A DNA stretch of 64,000 bases from Phycisphaerae bacterium (GCA_028285035.1 JANQQF010000137.1:1-64000), one strand, 5' to 3'. Counted from the first letter of the stretch, positions 1 to 9,248 are shown. A program made the numbers and translations. The notes: generated from the letters alone by a model not told the origin.

Positions 1-108
1 GGCTCACCATTTTTTTCTCCTACTTTACGGGATGCCCAAATTTTACTCGCCTAACTCCTTTTTCAAAAGTTATGTTTTCATCCTGTTTTTAGTTTAGAAG
101 TACAAAAG

Positions 109-579
109 ATGCCTGAACAACCATTCAAGATGTCATTTATAGAGCTAGCTAATACGTTAAATAATACCGAGACATTATGGGCCACGATTACAGATGAGGT
201 TGTATGGAACTGTGATAGCCTAGTTGATGATGAGCAAACGAAAGTTGCGTTTTCAGATCAGTCATACCAAGTTGTCATTATTGCCACGTATAGCGACCCC
301 TTAAATTGTGACGATGTACAGGAGAAAGACCTAACGGGCATCTACAGACTGGTTCGCGAAAAACGGTTAGAGGTGCTAAAGAAAAATGGCTTCGATTTTG
401 ACCATTACAATGAGACGAGTATCTATCTAGACGCTTGTATGTATTGTGGGCGAGGCAATTCGCTGGGCGCAGTGTGCATAAGCGTCATTATGATGATAGC
501 AGGCATCTATTTGTACATAATGGGGCCACGATTAACCAGAGCAGAGCTAAATTCTGGGCGGGGGTATTTTCCAGCCTAA
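109..579 (+). CDS. hypothetical protein with C-terminal membrane segment
   Basis: A 156-residue protein that I do not recognise. It is mostly polar, with a cysteine pair in the context DACMYCGRG (about residues 108-116). A hydrophobic stretch of about 18 residues follows (about 119-138), which could anchor it in the membrane. The tail after it is short and basic/polar. No strong ribosome binding site precedes the ATG, only AAAAG. It stands alone on the plus strand, facing the minus-strand genes that follow. It could be a fragment of a larger gene, because the reading frame gives no domain match by eye. The coding call rests on length and on the plausible soluble-plus-anchor composition only. 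Confidence 0.5.
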   Translation: MPEQPFKMSFIELANTLNNTETLWATITDEVVWNCDSLVDDEQTKVAFSDQSYQVVIIATYSDPLNCDDVQEKDLTGIYRLVREKRLEVLKKNGFDFDHYNETSIYLDACMYCGRGNSLGAVCISVIMMIAGIYLYIMGPRLTRAELNSGRGYFPA

Positions 580-650
580 TGGTACAGTTTTAGCCGTCTC
601 AGTCCATATCATCAGATTACCCTGCGTTTTATCTCACCACGCCACTGGCG

Positions 651-1271
651 TCATGATAAAGAAATCGTAGCAATCATCTTACCCCAGACCGCCCGTATTT
701 CAGCTGAGTCACGTTCGTCATCGATACACATTTCTACAACATATCCATCCCGATTATCCAAGAGATAAACATGAATACAGTTGATGCGATCAGAGGCATA
801 ATTCACATAATGATAGTTTCGTAAAACAGCCTCTTTATCATTAATTTCGATAATTTCTAACGAGTCAGTCTCATATGCGGTAGGTGGGCTACCTTTTAGT
901 GGATTAGTAATTCTTTGTTCACCCCAAATAATCACGTCATCAAGTGACGCCGTTTGTATATCCCGATAGGCAATTTGGATGTAAGGGTACTGATACCCAA
1001 CAATGCTTATATCTGCAATGGCTTCTGTATCAAGACCATCTCCTTGTGGTAAATCGAATGCAGCTCGGAAATTTTCAGGATATTCAATCGCGATCAGTTT
1101 AATTGTGCTTTGGAATCTCTTTAACGTTGCTTCCTGATCGAGATGCAATGGGGGAATAAAAATGTAACCGCGGCTCAAGTTACTACATAGTTGAATCACA
1201 AACATAGCTATCAAAAATAGCATCGCCAATCTTAGCGAGCTTTTGGCATTGTTCCGCAGCCAGTTTAGCAT
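651..1271 (-). CDS. hypothetical membrane-anchored protein
   Basis: A 206-residue protein of unknown function. The first 35 residues hold a positively charged start (LRNNAKSSLR) followed by one hydrophobic segment (about 15-32), typical of an uncleaved signal anchor. The rest is a soluble alpha/beta-like domain with several Tyr/Ile-rich strands, so it is probably exported and tethered. The longest frame begins with GTG at 1289. The ATG at 1271 is preferred because AGGAG lies 7 bases upstream of it. It follows the 76-residue membrane protein gene by about 20 bases on the same strand, so the two are probably co-transcribed. No catalytic motif was recognised. Confidence 0.6.
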   Translation of the reverse strand: MLNWLRNNAKSSLRLAMLFLIAMFVIQLCSNLSRGYIFIPPLHLDQEATLKRFQSTIKLIAIEYPENFRAAFDLPQGDGLDTEAIADISIVGYQYPYIQIAYRDIQTASLDDVIIWGEQRITNPLKGSPPTAYETDSLEIIEINDKEAVLRNYHYVNYASDRINCIHVYLLDNRDGYVVEMCIDDERDSAEIRAVWGKMIATISLS

Positions 1272-1292
1272 AGTGCTTCTCCTATACACTCA

Positions 1293-1523
1293 TTACCAAA
1301 AAATGATTTGCGTGATACCTTTGAAGATAAGAATCGAGAGTAAGATTAGAAATATTACGCTACCAAAAATTCTTCCAGTAGCGATGGGAGCGTAAATTAT
1401 TTTCTCAATCAAATTAGCACTGGTCTTATCTAGGTCTCGCCAGATGACGATTCCTGACCGTAAAAACAATATGGCTGGGATAACTGTTAGTATAAATGGG
1501 ATCAAAATAAAAACGTCTGACAT
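1293..1523 (-). CDS. small two-helix membrane protein, unknown
   Basis: A 76-residue protein with two clear hydrophobic segments, about residues 4-27 and 51-72, joined by a polar loop containing DLDKTSAN. An AGGAG box sits 6 bases before the ATG, which supports translation. It lies just upstream of the 206-residue anchored protein, so the two may work together at the membrane. No family is recognised. Confidence 0.6.
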   Translation of the reverse strand: MSDVFILIPFILTVIPAILFLRSGIVIWRDLDKTSANLIEKIIYAPIATGRIFGSVIFLILLSILIFKGITQIIFW

Positions 1524-1599
1524 GAATTACTCCTAACGTCTATTCAACGCCACCCCATCAGCAATCGTTCCCAAGCATCTAGACATTTTATTGGCCCAT

Positions 1600-4290
1600 C
1601 TATGGTTTCACAATTAACGGCAAATATACCGTCTCAACCGTCCCTATCCCCTGAATCGTAAACGTATACGGACTCTCATCGCTGTCGTCATTGGCAACAG
1701 CAACTTCCGCAACTCGCACCCCTTCCTCAGATGGCACAAAAGTGATGGTAAAGCTGCTACTACCGCCGCCACTAGCGACGGGGCTGCTGGGTTGCTCAGC
1801 AACACTAAACTCGCTAGCATTGGTACCATTGATGATGACCTTTGGATCACCAGTCAGGTTCAAATTGGCATTACCATTGTTGATGATAGTGAAGGTTCGG
1901 GTGAGGGTATCATTCAAGCGTATTGAGCCAAAGTCCGTGTGATTGGTCGTGGTGGGCGTGGTCGAGCCTGTCACGATTGACTGCCCATTGCCGCTCACAT
2001 CAATTTCGGGGATCAAATCTTCTGTGCCTGTACCTTGAATGGTAAAGGTGTAAGGATGTTCATTATCATCGTCATTCTCAATGCTCACTTCTGCCGTCTG
2101 CGTACCAACTGCGCTAGGATCAAATTCGATGATAAAGGTGGTATTACCACTCGTAGGAACGGTATCAGCCGGTTGGGCCGTGACCGTAAAATCTCCAGCA
2201 TCCGTTCCTGTAATCTCGACTTTGGGTGTTCCACTCAGATTAAGCGGCGCATCCCCTGTATTCGAAATTGTGAACGTCCGTTGGATGGTGCCACTACTGG
2301 CCAGTATATTGCCAAAGTCGGTGTGGTCAGTCGGGGAGGGCGTTGTGTCACCATCAGAAATGTCTTGCCCATTCCCACTCACCGCTATTTCTGGGGCAAC
2401 TCCTATCCCCTGAATAGCAAAGTTGTATGGATTCTCGTTATCATCATTATTACTGATACTCACCGCTGCCGAGCGGAGGCCAACAGCAGTCGGGGTAAAC
2501 TGAACGGTGAAGGTGGTCAGACTGTTGGCGGCTACAGTGCTGTTGGGTTGTTGAGTCACACTAAAATCACTGCTGTGGGTGCCACTAATCGCCACGGTAC
2601 TCAAGATCAATTCGGCCTCGCCCGTGTTGGAGATGGTGAAGGTGTGGGCTAATGTGCCGTTCCCTGCACGAACATTGCCAAAGTCAGTATCATCCGTTGT
2701 GACAGGAGAGGTATCGCCATCAGCAATTTCTTGTTCTTGGCCGATAATTGACATCTCTGGGGCAGGTGGCGGGGTGCCAAATCGTTGGGCATAAATCCCA
2801 TGCATACTACCATCTTGGCTGACACCAGTATATGATCCACTATCCCAAACTACGACAAAGTCACCATTCGAGGCCATCCCCAAATTAGGATGGCCTTGCC
2901 TATCTGTTGTATAGGTATTGATCTGGAATTCGCTACCTTGCGGAGTTCCACTCGCATTATAACGCTGGGCATAAATACCCTGTAGACTGCCATCTTGACC
3001 AGGGCCAGAGGATGATCCACTGAGCCAAGCAACAACAAAATTTCCGTCCGTATCCATTCCTACGCTGGGAAAAAGTTGATTATCTATAGAGGTTGTATTA
3101 ATCTGAAACTCAGTTCCTTGTGCGGCCCCATCGACATCATATCGTTGTCCAAAAACGCCATGTTCATCACCATCTGTCCCTTCACTTTGCCAGGCTATCA
3201 CAAAATTTCCGTCGGCGTCCATCCCGATACTCGCCCCCTGCTGCCAATCCAAGGTTGAGGTATTCACTTGAAATTCCCCACCCAAGGCGACCCCACTCGC
3301 ATTGTATCGCTGAGCATATACACCATACCCACTCCCATCTTGACCACTAGACCCCCAAGCGATGACAAAATCCCCATCATCATCCATTCCCACATTAGAC
3401 CAAAATTGGATACCTGTCGTTGTCGTATTAACCCGAAATTCACCCCCCAAGGCGGTCCCACTCGCATTGTATCGCTGGGCATAGATACCATACTGATCAC
3501 CATCCTGTGCATTAGATAGCCAAGTTATTACAAAATTTCCGTCGGCGTTCATTTCTATCTCAGGGAACCGTTGACCATTCATGAAGTGAGTATTGACTGG
3601 AAACTCATTTCCCAAGGCAGTCCCACTGGCATCGTATCGTCGAGCAAAGATGTCACAATGGCTACTACCGCCATCTCCACAGAGTTCCCAAGTTATTACA
3701 AAATTCCCCTCGCCATCCATCCCAACACGAGGATAATGTTGATCTCCTTGAGTATAAAGATTGACTCGAAATTCGTCTCCCTCTGCTACGCCGTTTGCGT
3801 TATATCTTTGGGCATAGATACCGTAGTCATCACCATCCTGACCGTGGGATGCCCAAGCTATCACAAACTCCCCATTGGCCCCCATGCCTACTCCAGGCCA
3901 CATTTGAGAGCTCGTTGTATAGCTGTTCACCTGAAATTCACTCCCCACAGGCTCTTGGGCAGAAACCAGCAACGGCTGACTCAGGCTACTCACCATCAGC
4001 CCTGCCGCCATCACCAAAGCCAGCCACTCGCTATAGCTCATCCGGTGGGGTGACCATTGGCTCAAGCGGGCCAGTTGCGTCAATAGCCACTGTTTCACCT
4101 CAGTGAGATTTGCTTGGCCTTGACAAAGTTGTTGAGATAAATAAGACAACAGGTCCTGCTCCGATGCAGGGAAAATCTGTTTTAACCAGCGCCATAAGTG
4201 TTGTTGTTTTTGAGTTTGTTGGGCCAGCTCAAAGGTTGAGGCAGGTTGTTTTTGTGTTGTCTTATGGTGGGAGAAATCGAAGTGAGTCAT
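1600..4290 (-). CDS. secreted seven-repeat propeller plus choice-of-anchor-D (ASH) protein
   Basis: An 896-residue extracellular protein. Residues 1-88 are a polar helical region, an unusually long stretch before export. A hydrophobic segment (about 89-111) ends in VSA-QEP, a likely signal-peptidase site. About 112-505 hold seven repeats of roughly 56 residues with the core GDFVIAW..GQDG and IYAQRYN..G, fitting one seven-bladed beta-propeller. Three ASH/choice-of-anchor-D type Ig-like domains follow, each starting near GNGQ-I-DGDTTP and DFG and ending NPY-FAIQGIG. The last residues are VYLPLIVKP, a C-terminal tail recurrent in Chloroflexota exported proteins, possibly a sorting signal. The start at 4290 has AAAGGAAG just upstream; the open frame extends 29 codons further without such support. 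The next gene upstream is a paralogue. The ligand is unknown; a role in adhesion or surface structure is inference. Confidence 0.8.
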   Translation of the reverse strand: MTHFDFSHHKTTQKQPASTFELAQQTQKQQHLWRWLKQIFPASEQDLLSYLSQQLCQGQANLTEVKQWLLTQLARLSQWSPHRMSYSEWLALVMAAGLMVSSLSQPLLVSAQEPVGSEFQVNSYTTSSQMWPGVGMGANGEFVIAWASHGQDGDDYGIYAQRYNANGVAEGDEFRVNLYTQGDQHYPRVGMDGEGNFVITWELCGDGGSSHCDIFARRYDASGTALGNEFPVNTHFMNGQRFPEIEMNADGNFVITWLSNAQDGDQYGIYAQRYNASGTALGGEFRVNTTTTGIQFWSNVGMDDDGDFVIAWGSSGQDGSGYGVYAQRYNASGVALGGEFQVNTSTLDWQQGASIGMDADGNFVIAWQSEGTDGDEHGVFGQRYDVDGAAQGTEFQINTTSIDNQLFPSVGMDTDGNFVVAWLSGSSSGPGQDGSLQGIYAQRYNASGTPQGSEFQINTYTTDRQGHPNLGMASNGDFVVVWDSGSYTGVSQDGSMHGIYAQRFGTPPPAPEMSIIGQEQEIADGDTSPVTTDDTDFGNVRAGNGTLAHTFTISNTGEAELILSTVAISGTHSSDFSVTQQPNSTVAANSLTTFTVQFTPTAVGLRSAAVSISNNDDNENPYNFAIQGIGVAPEIAVSGNGQDISDGDTTPSPTDHTDFGNILASSGTIQRTFTISNTGDAPLNLSGTPKVEITGTDAGDFTVTAQPADTVPTSGNTTFIIEFDPSAVGTQTAEVSIENDDDNEHPYTFTIQGTGTEDLIPEIDVSGNGQSIVTGSTTPTTTNHTDFGSIRLNDTLTRTFTIINNGNANLNLTGDPKVIINGTNASEFSVAEQPSSPVASGGGSSSFTITFVPSEEGVRVAEVAVANDDSDESPYTFTIQGIGTVETVYLPLIVKP

Positions 4291-4449
4291 AACGCTTCCT
4301 TTCGCAAATAAACGAATGATAAGATTATTAAATTGATTGGCCAATTCAAGGATATCGAATTTAAGGAGACAAGTCAAGACAAAAATCGCTCAGCGCAAAG
4401 GATATAGTCAGCAGACATAAAGAGGCGGCAAATTTGTTTGAATTGATTT

Positions 4450-5802
4450 TTATTGATGTTTCAAAATTAAAGGCAAGTAAACAGACTGTTGCTGACCTGT
4501 ACCTTGAAGAAGAAAGTTGTAGGGACTTTCATCGCTATCATCGTTACTTATATTAACAATTGCAATACGGGCCCCAACGTCTGTGGGGGTAAAGGTAATT
4601 TGGAAGGTGGTTTGGCTATTAACGGTAATGGCAGTGTTCGGCTGTTGAGTGACTGTAAAATCGCTCGTATGAGGTCCGGTGAGGGTCACCGCCCCCACCG
4701 TTAGGTCGGTATTACCAGTATTAGAGATAACAAAAGTTCGGCTCATACTGTCCTGATTAGCAATAACGTCACCAAAATCAGTGTAATGTTCAAACGTAGG
4801 GCTGGTATCCCCATCTTCAATTTCCTGCCCATTACCACTGACCAAGATTTCAGGGGCAACAACCCCTGACCCTGTTCCTTGAATTGAAAAATCACAAGGA
4901 TGTTCATCCTCGTCATTGTTACTAAAACTCACCGTCGCCGAACGGAGGCCTGTGGTGGTAGGGGCAAAGGTAATCTGAAAGGTGGTGCTCCCATTCGCCG
5001 TAACAGGACTGCTAGGGGGTTGAGACACGCTAAAGTCACTTGCGTGAGGGCCGCTCAAAATAATTGGCCCCACGGTTAACGTTGCAATGCCCGTATTTGA
5101 AATCGCAAAGGTTTGGGTGAGGGCCGCTCCTGATTTTACAACCCCAAAGTCTGTTGCGTCGATGACTGTCGGACTGGTATCGCCATCCACAATCTCCTGC
5201 CCACCACCACTAACCAAGATTCTAGGGCTGCCAAATCGCTGAGCATGGATACCTGCACTTCCATAGAATGCACCATCCTGACTAGTACTTTCCCAAGCGA
5301 TAACAAAATCACCATCTGCATCCATTGCCACGCTTGATCGTCCCTGATCGTAAGTTGTGTAGGTATTAATTAGAAATTCACTCCCCTCTGGAACACCATT
5401 AGCTCGATATCTTCGAGCAAAAACTCCATTACGATCCCCATCTTGACTACGACTCGCCCAGGAAATAACAAAATCCCCCTCATGATCTATTGCCACATCC
5501 GGAGATTGTTGACGATTTGTTGTATAACTATTAACCTGAAATTCAGTTCCTTGGGGAATCCCACTCGCATTGTATCGTTGACCATAAATCCCTTCTTGAT
5601 CACCATCTTGATTATAGCTCGCCCAAACAATGACAAAGTTTCCATCATCATCCATCGCCACACTTGCATCTCGTTGACGATCTGTCGTATAACTATTAAC
5701 CTGAAACTCGCTCCCGGTACGATTCCCATTGGGATCATATCTTTGGGCATAGATACCACTTATGCTTCCATCTTGACCATTATTAAATCGGAGCTTACCC
5801 AA
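4450..5802 (-). CDS. 3' part of frameshifted paralogue: propeller repeats 5-7, two ASH domains, YLPLILK tail
   Basis: This is the downstream portion of a gene whose 5' part is 5760-6701, in another frame. It begins inside propeller repeat 4 (NNGQDGS...GIYAQRYD) and has no plausible start of its own. The longest frame starts at 5802 with an in-repeat methionine and no ribosome binding site. It encodes repeats 5-7, two choice-of-anchor-D type domains and the C-terminal tail VYLPLILKHQ. Adding one base in the short A/T run near 5786-5790 joins both halves into a protein of about 750 residues. That protein has the same plan as the neighbour at 1600-4290: seven repeats, then ASH domains. The break is either a one-base sequencing or assembly error or a recent inactivation. 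The intact flanking repeats favour an error or a very young mutation. Confidence 0.7.
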   Translation of the reverse strand: MGKLRFNNGQDGSISGIYAQRYDPNGNRTGSEFQVNSYTTDRQRDASVAMDDDGNFVIVWASYNQDGDQEGIYGQRYNASGIPQGTEFQVNSYTTNRQQSPDVAIDHEGDFVISWASRSQDGDRNGVFARRYRANGVPEGSEFLINTYTTYDQGRSSVAMDADGDFVIAWESTSQDGAFYGSAGIHAQRFGSPRILVSGGGQEIVDGDTSPTVIDATDFGVVKSGAALTQTFAISNTGIATLTVGPIILSGPHASDFSVSQPPSSPVTANGSTTFQITFAPTTTGLRSATVSFSNNDEDEHPCDFSIQGTGSGVVAPEILVSGNGQEIEDGDTSPTFEHYTDFGDVIANQDSMSRTFVISNTGNTDLTVGAVTLTGPHTSDFTVTQQPNTAITVNSQTTFQITFTPTDVGARIAIVNISNDDSDESPYNFLLQGTGQQQSVYLPLILKHQ

Positions 5803-6701
5803 ACAATGACAAAATCACCATCATCATCCATTGCCACACTTGGGCTATGTTGACCACCTGCAGTATAATTATTGACCCGAAATTCACTACCCGAAGGATT
5901 GCCATTGGTATCATATCTTTGGGCAAAAACCCCATAACCTCCCCAGGCAATCACAAAATCACCATCTGCATTAATCCCTATACTAGCCCCACCTTGAGAA
6001 CCAGTGGTATATGTATTAACTCTAAATTCACTTCCCTGGGGAGTACCATTGGCGTCATACCGTCGAGCATAGATATCATAATTCGTTACATGAAACGGGG
6101 TGAATCCTGACCAGGCCACAACAAAATCACCATCCCCATCCATTACTACTGTGCCTTCAGTGTATTCAGGAATATGAGTGCCTACTCGAAATTCGCTCCC
6201 TTGTGGGGTACCACTCGCATTATACAGCCTAGCATAAACACTATAGGGACCGATGAAATCATCATCAAAAATAATCACAAAATTCCCATCATCATCCATT
6301 GCCACATCAGGTTTAATTTGTGCATTTTCCACAACATTCGTGTTGACCTGAAACTCACTCCCCACAGGCTCTTGGGCTGAAGCGAGTAAGGGCTGACTCA
6401 AACTATTGACCAGCAACCCGCTCGCCATCGCCAAGGCCAGCCACTCACTGCGACTCATTTGGAATGATGGCCAGTGAGTCAGTCGCATCATCTGGTCGAT
6501 GAGCCACCATTGCAGTTGACACAAAGTGGTTCGGCTTCGCTGGAGTTGTTGATAAAGATAGTCAAAGAGACTTTGATTTAAGCGGCGCAACGTCTGTTTG
6601 ATCAGGTGCCAAAATTCTTGTCGTTGTTGAGCCAGTTCAAAGGCTGATAGTGTCTGTTTTTTTGATTTAGTTAAACCATTTGATTGGTTGTTTTCTGCCA
6701 T
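5760..6701 (-). CDS. 5' part of frameshifted paralogue: N-terminal region, export segment, propeller repeats 1-4
   Basis: This is the N-terminal half of the second propeller/ASH protein. Its first ~90 residues parallel those of the protein at 1600-4290: FELAQQ near the start, then L-YL-QQL, then MSRSEWLALAMASGLLVNS, and a cleavage-like SAQEPVGSEFQVN. After the export segment come propeller repeats 1-4. The frame then runs into a stop at 5760 after WVSS, where the sister frame continues the repeat. The start at 6701 (ATG) has GGAG 9 bases upstream; a TTG at 6716 is possible but lies on that same box. The conserved long pre-signal region in both paralogues suggests that it matters for targeting or folding. 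See the 4450-5802 entry for the frameshift. Confidence 0.7.
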   Translation of the reverse strand: MAENNQSNGLTKSKKQTLSAFELAQQRQEFWHLIKQTLRRLNQSLFDYLYQQLQRSRTTLCQLQWWLIDQMMRLTHWPSFQMSRSEWLALAMASGLLVNSLSQPLLASAQEPVGSEFQVNTNVVENAQIKPDVAMDDDGNFVIIFDDDFIGPYSVYARLYNASGTPQGSEFRVGTHIPEYTEGTVVMDGDGDFVVAWSGFTPFHVTNYDIYARRYDANGTPQGSEFRVNTYTTGSQGGASIGINADGDFVIAWGGYGVFAQRYDTNGNPSGSEFRVNNYTAGGQHSPSVAMDDDGDFVIVWVSSDLIMVKMEA

Positions 6702-6806
6702 CTGCTTTTTCTCCAATTAACCTATAGAGCCCAATACCACCATTATAATCAAAAAAACAGGGTGAATCTGTCAGGCGGCTGAGTTTGGACTGAGATTAAT
6801 GAGAGG

Positions 6807-8012
6807 TTACCAGCTAACTGGTAACTGTTCGAGGCCACGGAACAGCACACCAGAGTGCCAACGTAATTCATCGGCAGGCACTTGCAAATGTAAGTTTGGC
6901 ATTCGGCGGAAGAGGGTGGCGAGGGCAATACGGCCTTCGAGGCGGGCGAGGGGGGCACCGATACAGTAGTGGATGCCGTGACCAAAGGCGAGGTGGCGAT
7001 TATCCTGACGCGTGAGATCAAGGGTGTTGGAGTGGGGGCAGAGGGCGGGGTCGCGGTTGGCGGAGGTGATGACCACGCGGATGACATCGCCCTGTCGAAG
7101 TTGATGACCACGAAATTCACAATCCTTCCGCACCCAACGGGTGGTCGAGGTCTCCACTGGGCCATCATAGCGGAGCAACTCCTCCACGGCCGTGTCGATG
7201 ATGTCAGGTTGGGCTTGCAGGAACGCGATTTGGTCGGGGTGTTGAAGTAGGGCCAGCACCCCATTCCCGATGAGGTTAACCGTCGTTTCGTGCCCTGTCA
7301 CCAAAAGCAGGGCCACCATGCTCGATAGCTCCTCCTCGGTCAGTTTCTCCCCTTCGGCCTCGGCCTGGACTAAAGCCGTAATCAAATCATCCTGCGGTAC
7401 TTGACGTCGTTCAGCAAACATCGCCCGGAGGTATTCGATAAAGGCCTTCACGCGTTGACGACGAGTACTAAAGTTGAGGTGATGCCGCCCAGGGGAAATG
7501 ATCGATTGGGACCAGTCGCACACCTCATCGCGGTCGGTGGCAGGAATACCAAGCAGGTCAGAAATGACAGCCACAGGTAAGGGCAAGGCAAAATCGGCGA
7601 TCAAATCCATTTCTCCAGCCGCTTCTACTCGATTCAACAGTTCACCTGTAATTACCTGAATTTGTGGGGCCATTCGCTCCACCCGGCGAGGGGTGAAAGC
7701 TAGATTGATCAATGCCCGCAACCGGGTATGATCCGGTGGATCGGAGAAAAGCATATTTTGATTGATCGCTTGATTGGCAGTGGGTGGGGGATGGGCTAAC
7801 GGCTCATCAACACCAATATTCCGTTGATCCTTAACAAAATGGTGGTTGTCTTTCAGCACCGCCAGCACATCGTCATAACGCGTGATGTACCAGACCGTGT
7901 CACCGTTCGGGGCCTGATGGGCATAAATCGGGTGGTGTTCCCGCATCTCGGCAAAGGTGGGAAAGGGATCGGCTTTAAAGTTGTGACTGAAGAGGTCGTA
8001 ATGGTTAGACAT
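6807..8012 (-). CDS. cytochrome P450
   Basis: A 401-residue soluble bacterial P450, full length for the CYP107/CYP102-independent class that takes electrons from separate ferredoxin partners. The I-helix oxygen-activation motif is TGHETT (239-244). The K-helix ExxR is E278-L-L-R281. The haem-binding loop is FGHGIHYCIG with the thiolate ligand C350. It would hydroxylate or otherwise oxidise a small hydrophobic molecule; the substrate cannot be told from sequence. No ferredoxin or ferredoxin reductase gene is adjacent. The ATG lacks a clear Shine-Dalgarno. A palindromic repeat (8024-8076) lies directly upstream, separating it from the PLP enzyme gene on the same strand, so it may have its own promoter. 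Confidence 0.95.
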   Translation of the reverse strand: MSNHYDLFSHNFKADPFPTFAEMREHHPIYAHQAPNGDTVWYITRYDDVLAVLKDNHHFVKDQRNIGVDEPLAHPPPTANQAINQNMLFSDPPDHTRLRALINLAFTPRRVERMAPQIQVITGELLNRVEAAGEMDLIADFALPLPVAVISDLLGIPATDRDEVCDWSQSIISPGRHHLNFSTRRQRVKAFIEYLRAMFAERRQVPQDDLITALVQAEAEGEKLTEEELSSMVALLLVTGHETTVNLIGNGVLALLQHPDQIAFLQAQPDIIDTAVEELLRYDGPVETSTTRWVRKDCEFRGHQLRQGDVIRVVITSANRDPALCPHSNTLDLTRQDNRHLAFGHGIHYCIGAPLARLEGRIALATLFRRMPNLHLQVPADELRWHSGVLFRGLEQLPVSW

Positions 8013-8023
8013 TTTTGTGGCAC

Positions 8024-8076
8024 GTAATGCGTGATACGTAGGATGAACAAGTCACGCATCACGTATCACGCATTAC
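8024..8076. repeat. REP-like inverted repeat, copy 1
   Basis: Perfect 16-base arms, GTAATGCGTGATACGT at 8024-8039 and its reverse complement at 8061-8076, enclose a spacer that itself repeats the CACGCATCACG theme. It lies between the P450 gene and the cystathionine enzyme gene. A related element is at 14871-14926. It is not a terminator by base content, because there is no T run. It is probably a dispersed intergenic palindrome. Confidence 0.75.
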
Positions 8077-8105
8077 AAATTAAGAAATGGTCAGGTTTAT
8101 AAACC

Positions 8106-9248
8106 CTAAACTTGGGCTAATCCCTGCTCCAAATCGGCAATAATATCCTCAGGGTCTTCAATACCCACCGAGAGGCGAACGACCGAGTCGGTCAAACCAC
8201 GAGCTTCGCGGACCTCTTTGGGCACGCCTGCGTGGGTCATCGAGGCCGGATGGGTGATCATTGTTTCAACCGCACCCAGGCTTTCGGCTAGGGCACACAA
8301 CTTGAGGCTGTTCATCAAGGTCACACCAGCTTCGTAGCCACCTTTGAGTTCAAAGGTCATCATCCCACTAAAGGCTTTCATCTGTCGTTTGGCGACTTCA
8401 TGGCCGGGGTGGCTGGGCAGGCCGGGATAGCGAATCCAGTTGATTTTGGGATGGGCTTCCAGATATTCGGCCACGGCCATCCCATTGGCTGAGTGGCGTT
8501 CCATACGTAGCGATAGGGTTTTGATCCCCAGTAATGTCAGCCAGGCGTCAAAGGGGCTGGAGACCGCACCAATGCTCTTTTGGAAGAATTTCAGCTTCTC
8601 ATTGATTTCCTCATTGTTGGTGACCACAACCCCACCAATAATTTGGTTGTGACCACTCAAATATTTGGTGGTGCTATGGACAACAATATCAATGCCATAC
8701 TCCAACGGGCGCAGCAAGTAGGGCGTAGCAAAGGTGGTGTCGACCCCGGTGAGCAAATTATGCTTCTTAGCAATTTTGGCAATGACTTCAAGATCGGTCA
8801 CTTTCAATAATGGATTTGTCGGGGTTTCCAGCCAAATCATCTTGGTGTTCGGTTGAATGGCCTCGGCCACGCGTTCGGGGTAAGAGGTATCAACATAGGT
8901 GAAGGATAAATCGTAGCGGGTCAAGATTTGATCGAACAGCCGAGAAACTCCACCATATACATCATCGCTGGAAACAACGTGGTCACCTGCAGAGAGCAAT
9001 CGCATCACTGAGTCAACCGTCGCCATTCCTGAGGCATACGACACCCCATACTTTCCCCCTTCCAAGGCGGCAATGCTGTCTTCCAAAACCGCCCGCGTTG
9101 GGTTTGAAGATCGAGTATAATCAAACCCTTTATCTTTGCCTACCTCTTCCAAAACATACGTCGCCGTTTGAAAAATCGGCGGAATAATAGCCCCTGTAGT
9201 CGGGTCTGGGGTCACCCCGGCCCGAACCGCTTTTGTATCGAATTTCAT
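8106..9248 (-). CDS. Cys/Met metabolism PLP-dependent enzyme (cystathionine gamma-synthase / lyase type)
   Basis: A 380-residue fold-type I PLP enzyme of the transsulfuration family. The PLP lysine is K195 in HSTTKYLSGH. Other family landmarks are YTRSSNPTR (44-52), the SYASGMAT phosphate/ring-stacking region (70-77), ETPTNPLLKV and GVDTTFATPY. Members make or break cystathionine, linking cysteine, homocysteine and methionine. Synthase (MetB), beta-lyase (MetC) and gamma-lyase activities cannot be separated by eye, so no symbol is given. AGGAG lies about 10 bases before the ATG. It is on the same strand as fabH upstream, but a 70-base spacer holding a double hairpin separates them. Confidence 0.93.
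   Translation of the reverse strand: MKFDTKAVRAGVTPDPTTGAIIPPIFQTATYVLEEVGKDKGFDYTRSSNPTRAVLEDSIAALEGGKYGVSYASGMATVDSVMRLLSAGDHVVSSDDVYGGVSRLFDQILTRYDLSFTYVDTSYPERVAEAIQPNTKMIWLETPTNPLLKVTDLEVIAKIAKKHNLLTGVDTTFATPYLLRPLEYGIDIVVHSTTKYLSGHNQIIGGVVVTNNEEINEKLKFFQKSIGAVSSPFDAWLTLLGIKTLSLRMERHSANGMAVAEYLEAHPKINWIRYPGLPSHPGHEVAKRQMKAFSGMMTFELKGGYEAGVTLMNSLKLCALAESLGAVETMITHPASMTHAGVPKEVREARGLTDSVVRLSVGIEDPEDIIADLEQGLAQV

Noticed and set aside
2035..2652. 205-codon plus-strand open frame opposite the ASH protein
   Set aside because: Mirror of a repetitive minus-strand gene; basic, Cys/Arg-rich product of the kind produced by antisense frames.
3571..4053. 160-codon plus-strand open frame
   Set aside because: Antisense to the propeller repeats and the export segment; its repetitive content comes from the opposite strand.
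1600..6701. Repetitive DNA that might be read as a CRISPR or satellite array
   Set aside because: The period is that of protein repeats (about 168 bases), units diverge at third positions, and the frame is maintained.
6749..7264. 171-codon minus-strand open frame
   Set aside because: Out-of-frame shadow of the P450 3' half; Thr/Pro/Ser-rich and without motifs.
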